DNA of 64,000 nt from Gymnothorax reevesii (GCA_029721435.1 CM056576.1:118533166-118597165), one strand, 5' to 3'. Shown: positions 1-14,338, counted from the stretch's first letter. The notes: generated from the sequence alone by a model not told the origin. Numbers and translations: made by a program.

Positions 1-2327
1 ATTCAAGCAGCAGTTGAACAGGCTCTGCTCTACACCACTCAAGTAGCAGTTGAACAGCACTGTACTAAAGGACGCGAGCAGCAGTTGAACAGGCTCTGTA
101 CTAAACCACACAAGCAGCAGTTGAACAGGCTCTGTACTAAACCACACAAGCAGCAGTTGAACAGGCTCTGTACTAAACCATTCAAGCAGACGTTGAACAG
201 GCTCTGCACTAAAACACTCAAGTAGCAGTTGAACAGTACTGTACTAAACCACACAAGCAGCAGTTGAACAGGCTCTGTACTAAACCACTCAAGCAGCAGT
301 TAAACAGCACTGTACTAAAAGACGCGAACAGCAATTGAACAGGCTCGCTACTTAACCACACAAGCAGCAGTTGAACAAGCTCTGTACTAAACCACTTAAG
401 AAGCAGTTGAACATGCTCTGTACTAAACCTCTGAAGCAGCAGTTGAACAGGCTCTGTACTAAATCACTCAAGTAGCAGTTGAACAGCACTGTACTAAAAG
501 ACGCGAGCAGCAGTTGAACAGGCACTGTACTAAACCACACAAGCAGCAGTTGAACAGGCTCTGTACTGAACCACACAAGCAGCAGTTGAACAGGCTCTGT
601 ACTGAACCACACAAGCAGCAGTTGAACAGGCTCTGTACTGAACCACACAAGCAGCAGTTGAACAGGCTCTGTTCTGAACCACACAAGCAGCAGTTGAACA
701 GGCTCTGTACTGAACCACACAAGCAGCAGTTGAACAGGCTCTGTACTTAACCACACAAGCAGCAGTTGAACAGGCTCTGTACTGAACCACACAAGCAGCA
801 GTTGAACAGGCTCTGTACTGAACCACACAAGCAGCAGTTGAACAGGCTCTGTACTGAACCACACAAGCAGCAGTTGAACAGGCTCTGTACTGAACCACAC
901 AAGCAGCAGTTGAACAGGCTCTGCTCTAAACCACTCAAGTAGCAGTTGAACAGCACTGTACTAAAAGACGCGAGCAGCAATTGAACAGGCCCTGTACTAA
1001 ACCACACAAGCAGCAGTTGAACAGGCTCTGTACTTAACCACACAAGCTGCAGTTGAACAGGCTCTGCTCTAAACCACTCAAGTAGCAGTTGAACAGCACT
1101 GTATTAAAAGACGCGAGCAGCAGTTGAACAGGCTCTCTACTAAACCACACAAGCAGCAGTTGAACAGTACTGCACTAAACCACACAAGTAGCAGTTGAAC
1201 AGGCTCTGTACTAAACCACTCAAGCAGCAGTTGAACAGCACTGTACTAAAAGACGCGAGCAGCAGTTGAACAGGCTCTGTACTAAACCACACAAGCAGCA
1301 GTTGAACAGGCTCAGTACTAAACCACACAAGCAGCAGTTGAACAGGCTCAGTACTAAACCACACAAGCAGCAGTTGAACAGGCTCTGTACTAAACCATTC
1401 AAGCAGACGTTGAACAGGCTCGGCACTAAAACACTCAAGTAGCAGTTGAACAGTACTGTACTAAACCACACAAGCAGCAGTTGAACAGGCTCTGTACTAA
1501 ACCACACAAGCAGCAGTTGAACAGGCTCAGTACTAAACCACACAAGCAGCAGTTGAACAGGCTCAGTACTAAACCACACAAGCAGCAGTTGAACAGGCTC
1601 TGTACTAAACCATTCAAGCAGACGTTGAACAGGCTCGGCACTAAAACACTCAAGTAGCAGTTGAACAGTACTGTACTAAACCACACAAGCAGCAGTTGAA
1701 CAGGCTCTGTACTAAACCACACAAGCAGCAGTTGAACAGGCTCAGTACTAAACCACACAAGCAGCAGTTGAACAGGCTCAGTACTAAACCACACAAGCAG
1801 CAGTTGAACAGGCTCTGTACTAAACCATTCAAGCAGACGTTGAACAGGCTCGGCACTAAAACACTCAAGTAGCAGTTGAACAGTACTGTACTAAACCACA
1901 CAATTAACAGTTGAACAGGCTCTGTACTAAACCACTCAAGCAGCAGTTGAACAGCACTGTACTAAAAGACGCGAACAGCAATTGAACAGGCTCGCTACTT
2001 AACCACACAAGCAGCAGTTGAACAAGCTCTGTACTAAACCACTTAAGAAGCAGTTGAACATGCTCTGTACTAAACCTCTGAAGCAGCAGTTGAACAGGCT
2101 CAGTACTAAACCACTCAAGTAGCAGTTGAGCAGCACTGTACTAAAAGACGCAAGCAGCAATTGATCAGGCCCTGTACTAAACCACACAAGCAGCAGTTGA
2201 ACAGCCTCTGTACTAAACCATTCAAGCAGACGTTGAACAGGCTCTGCACTAAAACACTCAAGTAGCAGTTGAACAGTACTGTACTAAACCACACAAGCAG
2301 CAGTTGAACAGGCTCTGCACTAGTGTG
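1..2327. repeat. 36-bp minisatellite array, about 64 units
   Basis: The sequence is a head-to-tail array with a 36-bp unit containing GCAGCAGTTGAACAGGCTCT followed by variants of GTACTAAACCACACAA. It continues past the left edge of the window. Variants (CACTGTACTAAAAGACGCGA, CATTCAAGCAGACGTTGAAC) recur in order, so there is higher-order structure. Because 36 is divisible by three, several frames stay open as 12-residue repeats on both strands; these look like artefacts because the reading differs by frame and there is no gene context. The array ends at about 2320, just before a 15-bp direct repeat. Confidence 0.97.
1262..1906. repeat. 215-bp higher-order repeat, three copies
   Basis: Within the minisatellite, a block of six 36-bp units minus one base is repeated three times at an exact 215-bp offset. 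The variant CGGCACTAAAACACTCAAG falls at 1421, 1636 and 1851. The copies look nearly identical, so this amplification is younger than the rest of the array. Confidence 0.93.
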
Positions 2328-2342
2328 AATTAATTTGGATAC

Positions 2343-2624
2343 AGGAAGTATAAAAATCCACACAGTGGATTGAGGATCCCAAACCTTTATTGACTATATG
2401 CAACGTTTTGACCGCTTTCAGGGTCTTCATCAGGATAAAATTAAGAAATGATTTTTGCCCGATGAAGACCCTGTGAGTGGTCGAAACGTTGCATGTAGTC
2501 AATCAAGGTTTGGGAGCTTCAATCCAGTATGCTAATTTTTCAGTTTTTTTTTCTCGAGTTCCATGCGAATCCAGCATCGAGCCTAATTTGGATGAGATGT
2601 GTACACAACTATACTCCTCTGATC
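2343..2624. mobile_element. Short insertion with fold-back core and 15-bp TSDs
   Basis: A perfect 15-bp direct repeat (AATTAATTTGGATAC) lies at 2328-2342 and 2625-2639 and brackets 282 bp. The insert contains an imperfect inverted repeat: CCAAACCTTTATTGACTATA then GCAACGTTTTGACCGC and CAGGGTCTTCATCAGG at 2379-2436, answered by GATGAAGACCCTG, GGTCGAAACGTTGCAT and TCAATCAAGGTTTGGG at 2462-2514. A 15-bp duplication suits target-primed insertion (SINE-like) better than a cut-and-paste transposon. The family was not identified. Confidence 0.7.
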
Positions 2625-2639
2625 AATTAATTTGGATAC

Positions 2640-4986
2640 CCTAAAATTTGAAGCAGACAGTCCATAATGACTTTTTATGGCCCATGTGAAGGGAGCTATA
2701 TTGGAATTACGTCCTTTAAGAATGGCATCACTGTCATACTGTCAGGTACCATATCATATTTTTGGCATTCACCTTATTAAAATATGATGGGCTCTTCACT
2801 AATTCATGCTACTGAAAAAGTCAGTGTTGAGACACTTGAATCTCTTTCCTTACTCTCTTTTTTATTGTCCTTTTTTAAGGCATTATTTTGGGCTGCATTC
2901 CCTCTCATATTCCTCTGAGGCATCCCTCCATCCCACTCGTTTTCAGGCCAGCAAAATCTACTGCTCCCTTCTCAAATTTTGACATCGGGTTTTTCCTGTA
3001 AGACAAGCCTGACTCACTAATGGCGGTTTTGGCCCACCTCGCTCTAGCTTAGATTGACAGTGGCCGATCCCAGAGCTGGCTCTCCGCAAACAGTGATCGT
3101 TATTCACGTCAACCCCTCAAGAATTCAACCAGTTGCTTTTTGACCACTGACACTGTTGTGATGACGATCAGCCAATATGAATAAGGGGCAGTGAGGGGCA
3201 TAGACCGAATGCGGAAGTCCTCATATTTCAGTCAGTTGAGTCTGCTGTATAGAATGGCTGAGTTAGCTACTTTAATGAATGGTTAGGTCGATACATATCA
3301 AAATAGATTGCATTATACAGGCTTAGTATCTTATGTCTGGATCAGGTTACCACCGAGGGAAATGCCTATATATACTACAAAAAAATCTGTATTTGCTAAT
3401 CTACTCTGAATATAAGTTTTTTATCTGCGCAGAATGGTCATCAGTGGTAGAAATATATTTCCTGGGTTTTTTTTTGTCACCACAGTTGTTTTTGCAGCTC
3501 TTAATCTCAAAAAACACACCCACAGGAGTAGCACCGAAACTCAACGAAAGACTGCCAAGACAAAATGGCCCAACCATGCCAACAGTCTTGTACTTTCATC
3601 AACGCAAAATCAGTACACCAATCACAATTAATTAACGTTTTTCTCCACCAGCTCAATATTATTCCATCTCATCTGATGTTGAAAACGCAGAGTCCTGACT
3701 TCCATTTCAGGATTAAGTTCATTGCGTGACACTTCCATATTGGCTATCACATCAATAATTGACACTTTGAGGAAACAGACGCCAAGCAGCCAGCTCTGCG
3801 GCTGCCAATAAAGAAGTTCTGATATCGATAAACCGTTTCTTACAACTACATTAGCCCGGGGTGACACGCAGCTCACTGTAGAAGAGCAGCCCTTTTATCG
3901 GCGAAGTTTGCATCTTTATTTATGGGTGCAATTAATCATTCATTTGCATTTATTTATCAGGCATGGAGATATCCGCTTTTCCCGACCGTATCAGGCGTCT
4001 GCGCGTTCCGCACTTGGAGCCAAAACAGGAATTAGCAATTCCCGAAAGTCCCGGCAAAATTCTGCTCAATGCTCTGTCAAAAACAGTAATCTGTAATGCC
4101 GGTGGTTAAGATGTCTGACTTAATGGAATAGGCTTCTTTTCTACTGAATATGACATGTTGTTCTGTTCAGCAGTTTCCATGCCACCGGGTCTGATTTTTT
4201 TGTGCTGTGGGGGTTCATTTAGAGCTGCGCACAACCTGCGAACAGGATGAGGTGAATAAGCTGATAAAGGTGAGTGAGAGGGGTTTCGCTTGCTGGGCAA
4301 ACTCATTGAGTTGTGGGATTGCTGAATCAGTGGCATAAGGGCTTATTACATTGCATTACACTACTTGCCGTTCATATACCGTGTTCTTATCTGGAGCTAC
4401 TTACAGTGCTAAAATAAATCTAAGTGCATCCACCTGAGTAATATGGGCAACATCATCAGATCTGGCGAGCACCTTTCCAAGGATGGGGTGTGTAGCATCG
4501 CTAAAATATTTAAGCACTAAATGTAAGATAGCTCTGTGGGACAGTCAGCCTAAAGGCTCTGAATATAGCAATCCATACAGCGACTGTGCACTGGGGTATA
4601 TAATTATGAGATTTCTATGTAAGTGCTGAATAAATGGTGGACATGGCGACTTGAATACATTATCTGTTGGCTGAATTGCATCCCACACCCTGTGGGTATG
4701 GAAATTATTGAAAGGAAAGATTTCCACCCCCCCCCCCCCCCAAATCTATTAACTTGTAATTTATTTTGGTATCTCATGCATCTTTACATCTCTCTTGTAA
4801 CTGTGGCAAATACTGTATGTGACATTTTGAAAGAAACAAATATTCAGCATGAAAGTACAGTTGCCATCAGTTGAAGATGCGCAGCAATTGGTTGTTTGTG
4901 GATAGTAAAAATCTAAATATAAAATTAGGCAACATTCAAGCAAAAATAAATTATCATAATAAATGCTACTAGGACTACAACCAAAA
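2640..4986. other. Gene-free stretch
   Basis: No coding region with recognisable similarity or splice structure was found. The block at about 2990-3210 is less AT-rich than its surroundings and has no visible repeat structure, so it could be regulatory. A 15-base poly-C tract lies at 4727-4741. Short open frames here are isolated and resemble nothing known. Confidence 0.6.
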
Positions 4987-5198
4987 CTGCAATAAAAAAG
5001 AAATGTTAGATTTACTTAAAAAAGTTATGTTGGGTGGTTCCACACAACTGAGTTAAGTAATTCACAATTAATTGAATGTAATTTATAACATCGGCCTAAA
5101 ATGGTTGAGTTTCTTTTAGAAGTTACTTAACACAGTTGTGTGAAACCACTTGACATAATATTTTTAAGTAAATCTATTTAATTTTTTTCAAGTGTACC
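4987..5198. mobile_element. Fold-back MITE (family A)
   Basis: Two arms of about 60-75 bp are inverted copies: TTAGATTTACTTAAAAAAGT and CCACACAACTGAGTTAAGTA on the left, answered by TTACTTAACACAGTTGTGTG and TTTTTAAGTAAATCTATTTA on the right. There is no coding capacity. Related copies lie in the large intron at 43.9-44.8 kb. Confidence 0.75.
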
Positions 5199-6583
5199 TC
5201 TACATCTACAACAAACATTACTGACAACTATAAAAGCAATACGATCACTAATAGTTATAATAATAATAATAATAATAATAATAGCTGTAAGCAGGAATAA
5301 AGGTCTTCATGCAAAACCGAACCAGATAAGCATTTGTGTTAAAATGCAAAAACTGAAGAAGTCCCATAACCTGCTAATTATGACAGTCCAAGTTTCTTAA
5401 ATACAAATAATTGTATGATCAGCCATCATAACATCATAGACAGGACTGAATCAGAAAAACATCAGGATATGAATGCAGAAGTTTCTACTCCTCTATCATA
5501 TTAAGGGAGTAATATGTCATTTCTGGTTATGTAACGTCATATGACGACACAGTAAATGAATTGAGCAAACATCATAATATGAATGCAGAAAGTCCTACAC
5601 CTTTATTTACCATTTGATGGATATTACACGTCACCTCCGGTCACTTAATATCATATGACATCATCTTAAATTAATCGGGCAAACATCAGGAGATGAATGC
5701 AGAAGGCCCTACACCTAAATCATAGAAAGGAAGGTTAAATCCAGCAGTTTCTAAGGAAAAGTGCCACTAAGTGTCTTTCATGAAGTTGAAGAAGCTTTCA
5801 GATTATGCCGGATTTGCTCAAATCTGACTTCCACTGTTGAGATCTGGCTCTCTGTCAAATTTTCGAAGAGAGTTATTGCCCTTGATTGAATCAACCAATC
5901 ACAATGAAAATGTTAGCATAGCACTTTCAGACCACAAAAAAACCCTTGGTAAAATATGGTGAAATTTGGTTCATTGGATTTTTTTTCTACAACTGCCACA
6001 AAAAATGCCAAAATAAAAAAAAGAAAATCCAGATTATTACAAGAGGGCTTCTGCCTGCCAGCATGAAGTCCTAATAATAATAATAACAACAACAACAGCC
6101 ATAATAAGAATAAGAATAAACTAGCAGAGAAGTTGTCATATTTGAAAGGCTGAGCGGATAAAATGGCTACATCAGCACTGCAGAGCAATCGAGCAATGCA
6201 GCAATTTTCCTGTCGTGTGCAGCTTTTCTCTGCGCCTCTCTGTGGGCTTGAGTGGAGATCCTTTCAGGGCGGTATTTTGAGCTTGGAGGTCATATTTAAT
6301 TAATGACTTCTGCAGAATCTGAAGCGGGTGGGGCTTTGCCCTCTGCCTGCCCCCACAAAGTTTTTTTTTTTTGTAAAGTGCAGAAGAAGATGCAGTTAGC
6401 AAGATGGAATAAATTTTTGTCCGTACATTTTTTGGCAAAATATTTTATTGTGGCCATGGTGCATACAGTTCCAGTCAATAATTTGGACACCACCTCATTT
6501 TTCAATCAATCAATCAATCAATCAAAACCCTTTTATTTGACAAAAAAGGTGATTGGAATCTTAAATCCATCAAAGTAACCATA
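5199..6583. other. Gene-free stretch with (AAT)n
   Basis: An (AAT)n microsatellite lies at about 5258-5282 and a diverged tandem repeat at 5450-5725 (listed separately). AATAAT/AAC runs occur at 6072-6118, a poly-T at 6361-6372 and a (TCAA)n run near 6502-6524. No supported gene. Confidence 0.6.
5450..5725. repeat. Diverged ~115-bp tandem repeat, about 2.3 copies
   Basis: The motif AACATCAGGATATGAATGCA with close variants, followed by TCCTACACC-like sequence, recurs near 5459, 5569 and 5685. Each unit also carries a CATATGA step (near 5539 and 5652). The copies differ substantially, so the duplication is old. Confidence 0.7.
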
Positions 6584-6593
6584 ATTTGTAATA

Positions 6594-8223
6594 CACTCAA
6601 CAAAAATATAAACGCAACACTTTTGTTTTTGCTCCCATTTGTCATGAGATGGACTCGAAGATCTAAAATTCATTCCAGATACACAATATTACCATTTCTC
6701 TCAAACATTGTTCACAAATCTGTCTAAATGTGTGATAGTGAGCACTTTTGCTTTGCTGAGACAATCCATCCCACCTCACAGGTGTGCCACATCAAGATGC
6801 TCATCAGACACCATGATTGGTGCACAGGTGTACCTTAGACTGTCCACAATAAAAGACTACTCTGAAATGTGCAGTTTTTGCTTTATTGGGGGTCTGGGGA
6901 CTCAGAACCAGTCACTATCTGGTGTGACCACCATTTGCCTCATGCAGTGCAACACATCTTCATCGCATAGAGTTTATCAGATTGTCAATTCTGGCCTGTG
7001 GAATGTTGGTCCACTCCTCTTCAATGGCTGTGCGAAGTTGCTGGATATTAGTGGGAACTGGTACGCGCTGTCGTATACGCCGGTCAAGCACATCCCAAAC
7101 ATGCTCAATGGGTGACATGTCCGGTGAGTATGCTGGCCATGCAAGAACTGGGACATTTTCAGCTTCCAAGAATTGTGTACAGATCCTTGCAACATGGGGC
7201 CGTGCATTATCTTGCTGAAACATGAGGTGATGTTCATGGATGTATGGCACAACAATGGGCCTCAGGATCTCATCACGGTATCTCTGTGCATTCAAAATGC
7301 CATCAATAAAATTCACCTGTGTTCTTCGTCCATAACAGATGCCTGCCCATACCATAACCTCACCACCACCATGGGCCACTCAATCCACAATGTTGACATC
7401 AGCAAAGCGCTCACCCACACGACGCCAAACACGCTGTCTGCCATCTGCCCTGAACAATGTAAACCGAGATTCATCCGTGAAGAGAACACCTCTACAACAT
7501 GCCAGACGCCATTGAATGTGAGCATTTGACCACTCAAGTCTGTTACGGCGAAGATCTGGAGTCAGGTTAAGACCCCGATGAGGACGACGAGCATGCAGTT
7601 GAGCTTCCCTGAGACAGTTTCTGACAGTTTGTGCAGAAATTCTTTGGTTATGCAAACCAATTGTTTCAGCAGCTGTCTGAGTAGCTGGTCTCAGACGATC
7701 TGGGAGGTGAACCTGCTGGATGTGGAGGTCCTGGGCTGGTGTGGTTACACGTGGTCTGCGGTTGTGAGGCCGGTTGGATGTACTGCCATATTCTCTGAAA
7801 CGCCTTTGGAGACGGCTTATGGTGGAGAAATGAGCATTCAATGCCCGAGCAACAGATCTGGTTGACATTCCTGCTGTCAGCATGCCAATTGCACGCTCCC
7901 TCAATGCTTGCGCCATCTGTGGCATTTTGCTTTGAGACAAAACTGCACATTTCAGAGTGGCCTTTTATTGTGGGCAGTATAAGGTACACCTGTGCACTAA
8001 TCATGGTGTCTGATGAGTATCTTGATGTGGCACACCTGTGAGGTGGGATGGATTGTCTCAGCAAAGCAAAAGTGCTCACTATCACACATTTAGACAGATT
8101 TGTGAACAATGTTTGAGAGAAATGGTAATATTGTGTATCTGGAATGAATTTTAGATCTTTGAGTCCATCTCATGACAAATGGGAGCAAAAACAAAAGTGT
8201 TGCGTTTATATTTTTGTTGAGTG
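6594..8223 (-). mobile_element. Tc1/mariner-type transposon with ~285-bp TIRs
   Basis: Long terminal inverted repeats at 6594-6880 and 7938-8223 start CACTCAACAAAAATATAAAC and end in the reverse complement. Each end is flanked by TA, the Tc1/mariner target duplication. Outside the TA, the flanks are themselves symmetrical (AATTTGTAA / TTACAAATT), so the element either hit a palindromic site or its true ends lie about 10 bp further out. It carries one transposase reading frame on the minus strand. Confidence 0.93.
6960..7925 (-). pseudogene. Tc1/mariner-like transposase, one in-frame stop
   Basis: Read on the minus strand from the Met at 7925 this gives about 321 codons, the usual size for a Tc1/mariner transposase, which cuts and pastes the element by DDE chemistry. 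The N-terminus (MPQMAQALRERAIGML) begins a helix-turn-helix DNA-binding region. The catalytic core is visible: FTDESRF for the first D, FQQDNARPHVA for the second, and YSPDMSPIEHVWD for the terminal E. A single TGA at about 7380-7382, between NIVD and VAHGGGEVMVWAG, breaks the frame, most simply a TGG-to-TGA change. The rest appears open, so the copy is fairly young. An IS630/ISRm11-like subgroup is possible from memory. Confidence 0.9.
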
Positions 8224-8235
8224 TATTACAAATTA

Positions 8236-8947
8236 CTGAATATTTTAAAGACAGTTGCATGATTTTACATTAGAGCCCTGGTGTAGATGTTTCTGGAGCT
8301 GAGCTGGCCTTCTGCTTTGCTATCTTTTGACCTTTTTATTCTGGTAAATCCCAAATAAGCTTGATTTTAATTAATTTCTTGGAAGATTTAAAGAGAATTT
8401 TTTGTCTGTTGATTTTACTAAATATGGCTTATTTGTCAATTTACGAGATTTGAATAATATGTGTGAAGGAAGTAATTGTTTTTGAAGTACTGTTTATTTA
8501 GCTCTTACCATGTGCAACTTGAGACTATACACAGAAGATATACCACTTAATTTACACTGTAAACACAAGAAAAGTATATCCAAATTTCTTACTTGCTCTG
8601 TATGAGATATCGCAGTGGATCTCCTTGGATTCTTACCATAGGAATTTCTGTCATATTTCTTACACGCTGTAAAAAATAAAAAGTTGACTAAACTTTAAGT
8701 GAGGCAACCAGTTGCAAGAAAATTTTGATTTTGCTTAACTTCAAGTCACAGTAGTTCCACAAACTCATTTCCTCTACTTCTTAAGTTTAGTCAATGTTTT
8801 ATTATTGTCAGTGTCCTGCAATAACAAAATGTGACGCACTTCTCCAGACTGCTATATATCCTGCTAGACCAAATGGTGAGTTAAATTTTTCTAAACTGGA
8901 AACAGAATAGGGTAAGTACATAGATCATAGTTTTTTTTGTTAATTTA
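8236..8947. other. Gene-free stretch with a fold-back MITE
   Basis: No gene was recognised. An inverted repeat at about 8662-8815 (GTAAAAAATAAAAAGTTGAC with AAGTTTAGTCAA near the right end) resembles the fold-back element at 29440-29617, so the two probably belong to one family (family B). Confidence 0.6.
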
Positions 8948-10349
8948 CAACCCCAATTCCAAAAAAGTTGGGATGCTGTGTAAATTGTATTGAGGAACAG
9001 AATGCAATGATTTGCAAATCTCATAAACCCTCATTTTATTCATGATAGAACACAGACTACATATGAGATGTTGAAAGTGAAAGGTTTTCATGAAAAATAT
9101 TAGCTCATTTTGAATTTGATGGCAGCACCACATCTCAAAAAAGTGGGGAGGGGGCCAACAAATGACTGGAAAAGTAAGTGGTACAAATAAAAACGGGTGG
9201 CAGTGGCATAGCCAGCGGGGGTGCTAAGAGACGTCCATTTTTGACTGCAATTAGTAGTTCTCAATCATTTTCCTTTATTGATGCGTTTTCCAATTATCTT
9301 AATTGGCAACTGAAGACACGGTTTCTCTCAATATGCGATCTAAGGGACGATGAAATCATTCATGCTTCTTAACAAAAGATCATCTTAGGCTATGAAAGAA
9401 TCTGAGAAACGTGTTTGCTTTTTACTGGAGCATTAAGAAGGATCTAAAGAAGCTCTTAGCGTTAAGATCTTCTGAAATGAATCTGGGAAACATGGCCAAT
9501 GTCTCTTTCGGGGAAGGCCTTGCAAATTTCAGCAAAACAATGCCAAACTAAATACTGCCTCCATCACAACAGCTCGGCTTCACAGTATAAAGGTCTGAGT
9601 GTTGAACTGGCCTACTTGGAGTCCAGACCATTCCTTAATAGAAAACATTTGGCGCATCAAAAAAAAAAAAAAAACGAAAAATCCAGCAAAGAAGACCCAG
9701 GACTGCTGAGCTGCTAGTATCCTACATCTGACAAGAGTGCAACAACATTCCTCTCCAAAAACTGCTGCAATTGATCCCCTCACTTCCGAATCCCAGATGT
9801 TTACTGACTGTCATTAAAAGAAGAGGGGATACTAAAAAATGGTAAACGTGGCTCTATCCCAACTTTTTTGAGATGTGTTGCAGACATCAAATTCAAAACA
9901 AGTATCATCAGAAGATGACATATCCCACCGGTTCCACATAATTCATGATTTTTGGGCTGTATTTGGTTAAAAATCCCAAATTTTGGGCAGAATGGAGCTG
10001 AAACCCCCAAAAGGCACAACTACACCATAAGAGTAAGTTCCATAGCAAATTTGAAGTTTGTAAGTGCTATAGTTTTTGAGTTATGCTCCGGAAATGAAAA
10101 TGATTACGGACGGACGAACAGACGGACGGACAGACGGACAAGGCGAAGACTATATCCCACGGTATTACATACCGGTGGGATAATGAACTAATATTTTTCC
10201 TGAAATGGTAAAATGTCTCAATTTCAACATCTCATGTTGTTTTTGTTCTACTGTGAATAAATTGTAAGTTCATGAGATTTGCAAATCATTGCATTCTGTT
10301 TTTATTTACATTTTACACAGCATCCCAACTTTTTTTGGAATTGGCGTTG
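8948..10349. mobile_element. Decayed TA-flanked DNA transposon with nested insertions
   Basis: The ends are inverted copies: CAACCCCAATTCCAAAAAAG, then GTTGGGATGCTGTGTAAA and ATGCAATGATTTGCAAATCT on the left, answered on the right to 10349. Both ends are flanked by TA. Around 9520-9665, on the plus strand, frame-disrupted coding sequence reads FQQNNAKLNTASITTARLHS, then a stop, then LNWPTWSPDHSLIENIWRI. This is recognisable as the second-D to E part of a Tc1/mariner-type transposase, with the D changed to N. The 9180-9490 stretch seems to be unrelated inserted or heavily decayed sequence. A second element is nested at 9900-10183. Confidence 0.8.
9900..10183. mobile_element. Nested short element with TATCCCACCGG inverted ends
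   Basis: TATCCCACCGGT near 9920 is answered by ACCGGTGGGATA ending at 10182. The right part has a run of GGACGGA/CAGACGGAC repeats followed by AAGGCGAAGACTATATCCC, a tail found in non-autonomous elements of fish and invertebrates. It interrupts host-element sequence that resumes as ATGAACTAATATTTTTCCTG. The left boundary is approximate. Confidence 0.6.
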
Positions 10350-10351
10350 TA

Positions 10352-11633
10352 TGAAGTCAAACACCAAGGCCATAGAGTCAATGAATGGGTCAGAATTTCT
10401 ACATGAGTCACCCCAAGTACCCGAAAAATCAAGCTATTAGTTTGCATTTTAACCTCATATTCATTGTTTCATTTCAAATCAAAGTGTACTGGAGTACAGA
10501 ACATTGGCAGACAAAATGCTGGCACTGTTCAAATAGCCATGTGGTCTTGGTGAATCAGCTTAAGGAATCTTTAGAACAGCCCACAAGAAGTCAACATAAT
10601 ATTAAATATCTCACAGTTGTCAAAGGGAATCCGACCCAGTAAATCAGGACAAATTATGATGGTGAGGTTTTTACAACTCATATGGAGAGATGAAATAAAC
10701 CTGGACCAGAGGGCATGAATGAATGCTGGCTGTGTTTAGGCAGCTCAGAGAAGCACAGACATGTCATTGTTCCTCCGGTGACGGAAATGGAGAGCGAACA
10801 CAGTAGAGCCCTAATGAACTTAGCCTCATTGGTTCAACCCGGTAATAACCCAAATGAGACCAAAGAAATTAGCCACACATCTTTCCTGGCAGTCAAGAGA
10901 CTGTTGGTTTTTGCGAGGAAAAAGAGCCAATGTCACGGATGAGATGGCCTTTTCCTTTCATCTCATTGATCTGTGGTGAGGTCTGCAACAACCAGAGAAA
11001 ATGCATTTAGTGCTATTTGTCTTGGAGAAATCCAGGACATGTGCCGTAGCGTAATGAAGCAAATTCATATGACTTCTGCCTCTTCTAAGTCTTCCTCATG
11101 TCCTTTGCCATGTCCCTGAGCAAACCTGAACAGTGCCTCAAACTCGCCACGTGAGATGATTTTAGCCCTCGTGTCTCTGACTGAGGATGGTAAAACGGTG
11201 GAATAAAATAAAGGGGAACAGATGCAGTCGTGCTTTGTGACCCTGGGTTTTCTTCTTTGCCAGCACACGATGAGAGCCCAATGTCTGATGTCTCCTCGTC
11301 ATACGCAATTTTTGGAAATGGAACCAATGCAAAGTATGCTGTCTCTTCACCGTGATTCTTCCCTACATCTTATTTTTTGGATTAAAAAAGGACAATATTA
11401 TTATAATAGTATGATGATGAGTATTGCGATGATGCATGATGCATGATGATCATGACGCCAACGATGATGATAATGATGATGATGATGATGATGATGCTGA
11501 CAATGATAATGATGATTATGATTATTATTATTATTATTATCATTATCAGAATCTTAAATACTAATTCTAATCAGACTGAATTGCCCATTCATAATGTAAG
11601 TTCATCACATACAATTAAATATAATAATATATA
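10352..11633. other. Gene-free stretch with trinucleotide repeats
   Basis: No gene is supported. The open frames on both strands at about 11065-11350 overlap one another and show no domain. A mixed ATG/ATT trinucleotide microsatellite occupies about 11410-11545. Confidence 0.55.
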
Positions 11634-12029
11634 TTACCATTTAAGAAACTCCGAAAACTTTAAACATTATCAAGTGAGGCCAGTTTTCATTTTTAACGCA
11701 CATCTGCCAACTCTCACGCATTCGGTGTGAGTTTAAGTGGAATTTTCACGTTCCTCTGCTGTAGTCAGCAATTATTCAACCAACGTATGTAAGAGATTCT
11801 CGCGTGGAATTGAAGTCCTAGTGCACTGGAGGGGTTGGAAGCAATGGAATTGCATAAATGACATTTCAAATGATCTTATTTAATTTAAACACTCATGAAA
11901 CACACGCATTGCTTCCAACCCCCGAGTAAAGAAAAGCGTGAGAAGTCCGGAGTCGTAATCAGTATGCGTTATAAATGAAAACTGGCCACATCTGATAATG
12001 TTGAGTTATCGGAGTTTCTGTAATGGTAT
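11634..12029. mobile_element. Fold-back element with ~60-bp arms and an inner hairpin
   Basis: Outer arms are inverted copies: GAAACTCCGA, AACATTATCA and GGCCAGTTTTCATTT on the left, answered by AAATGAAAACTGGCC, TGATAATGTT and TCGGAGTTTC on the right. An inner pair, GGGGTTGGAAGCAATGG at about 11830 and GCATTGCTTCCAACCCC at about 11907, forms a second stem. There is no coding capacity. Family unknown. Confidence 0.75.
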
Positions 12030-14169
<2,140 letters not shown>

Positions 14170-14338
14170 TGACACTTTTTTTGTACTTCGTTGTTTATGT
14201 GTGATATCTATGATGTAATTTTATCCTTTTTGCGGCGCTTTATTGTGGGCTTTCCAGTAACTATAGCCTTAAATCTAACTTAAGTGTTCTAGGTTTGAAT
14301 CCATATTGAATTTTTAATCGTATTCCATTGTTTTCTGG

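Noticed and set aside
1..2327. CRISPR-like array
   Set aside because: Units are contiguous variants of one 36-bp sequence with no unique spacers, in vertebrate DNA.
39..2363. Long repetitive open frames on both strands with 12-residue periods
   Set aside because: They follow from a 36-bp unit free of stops in several frames. Opposite strands and different frames are open at once and there is no start, splice or gene context.
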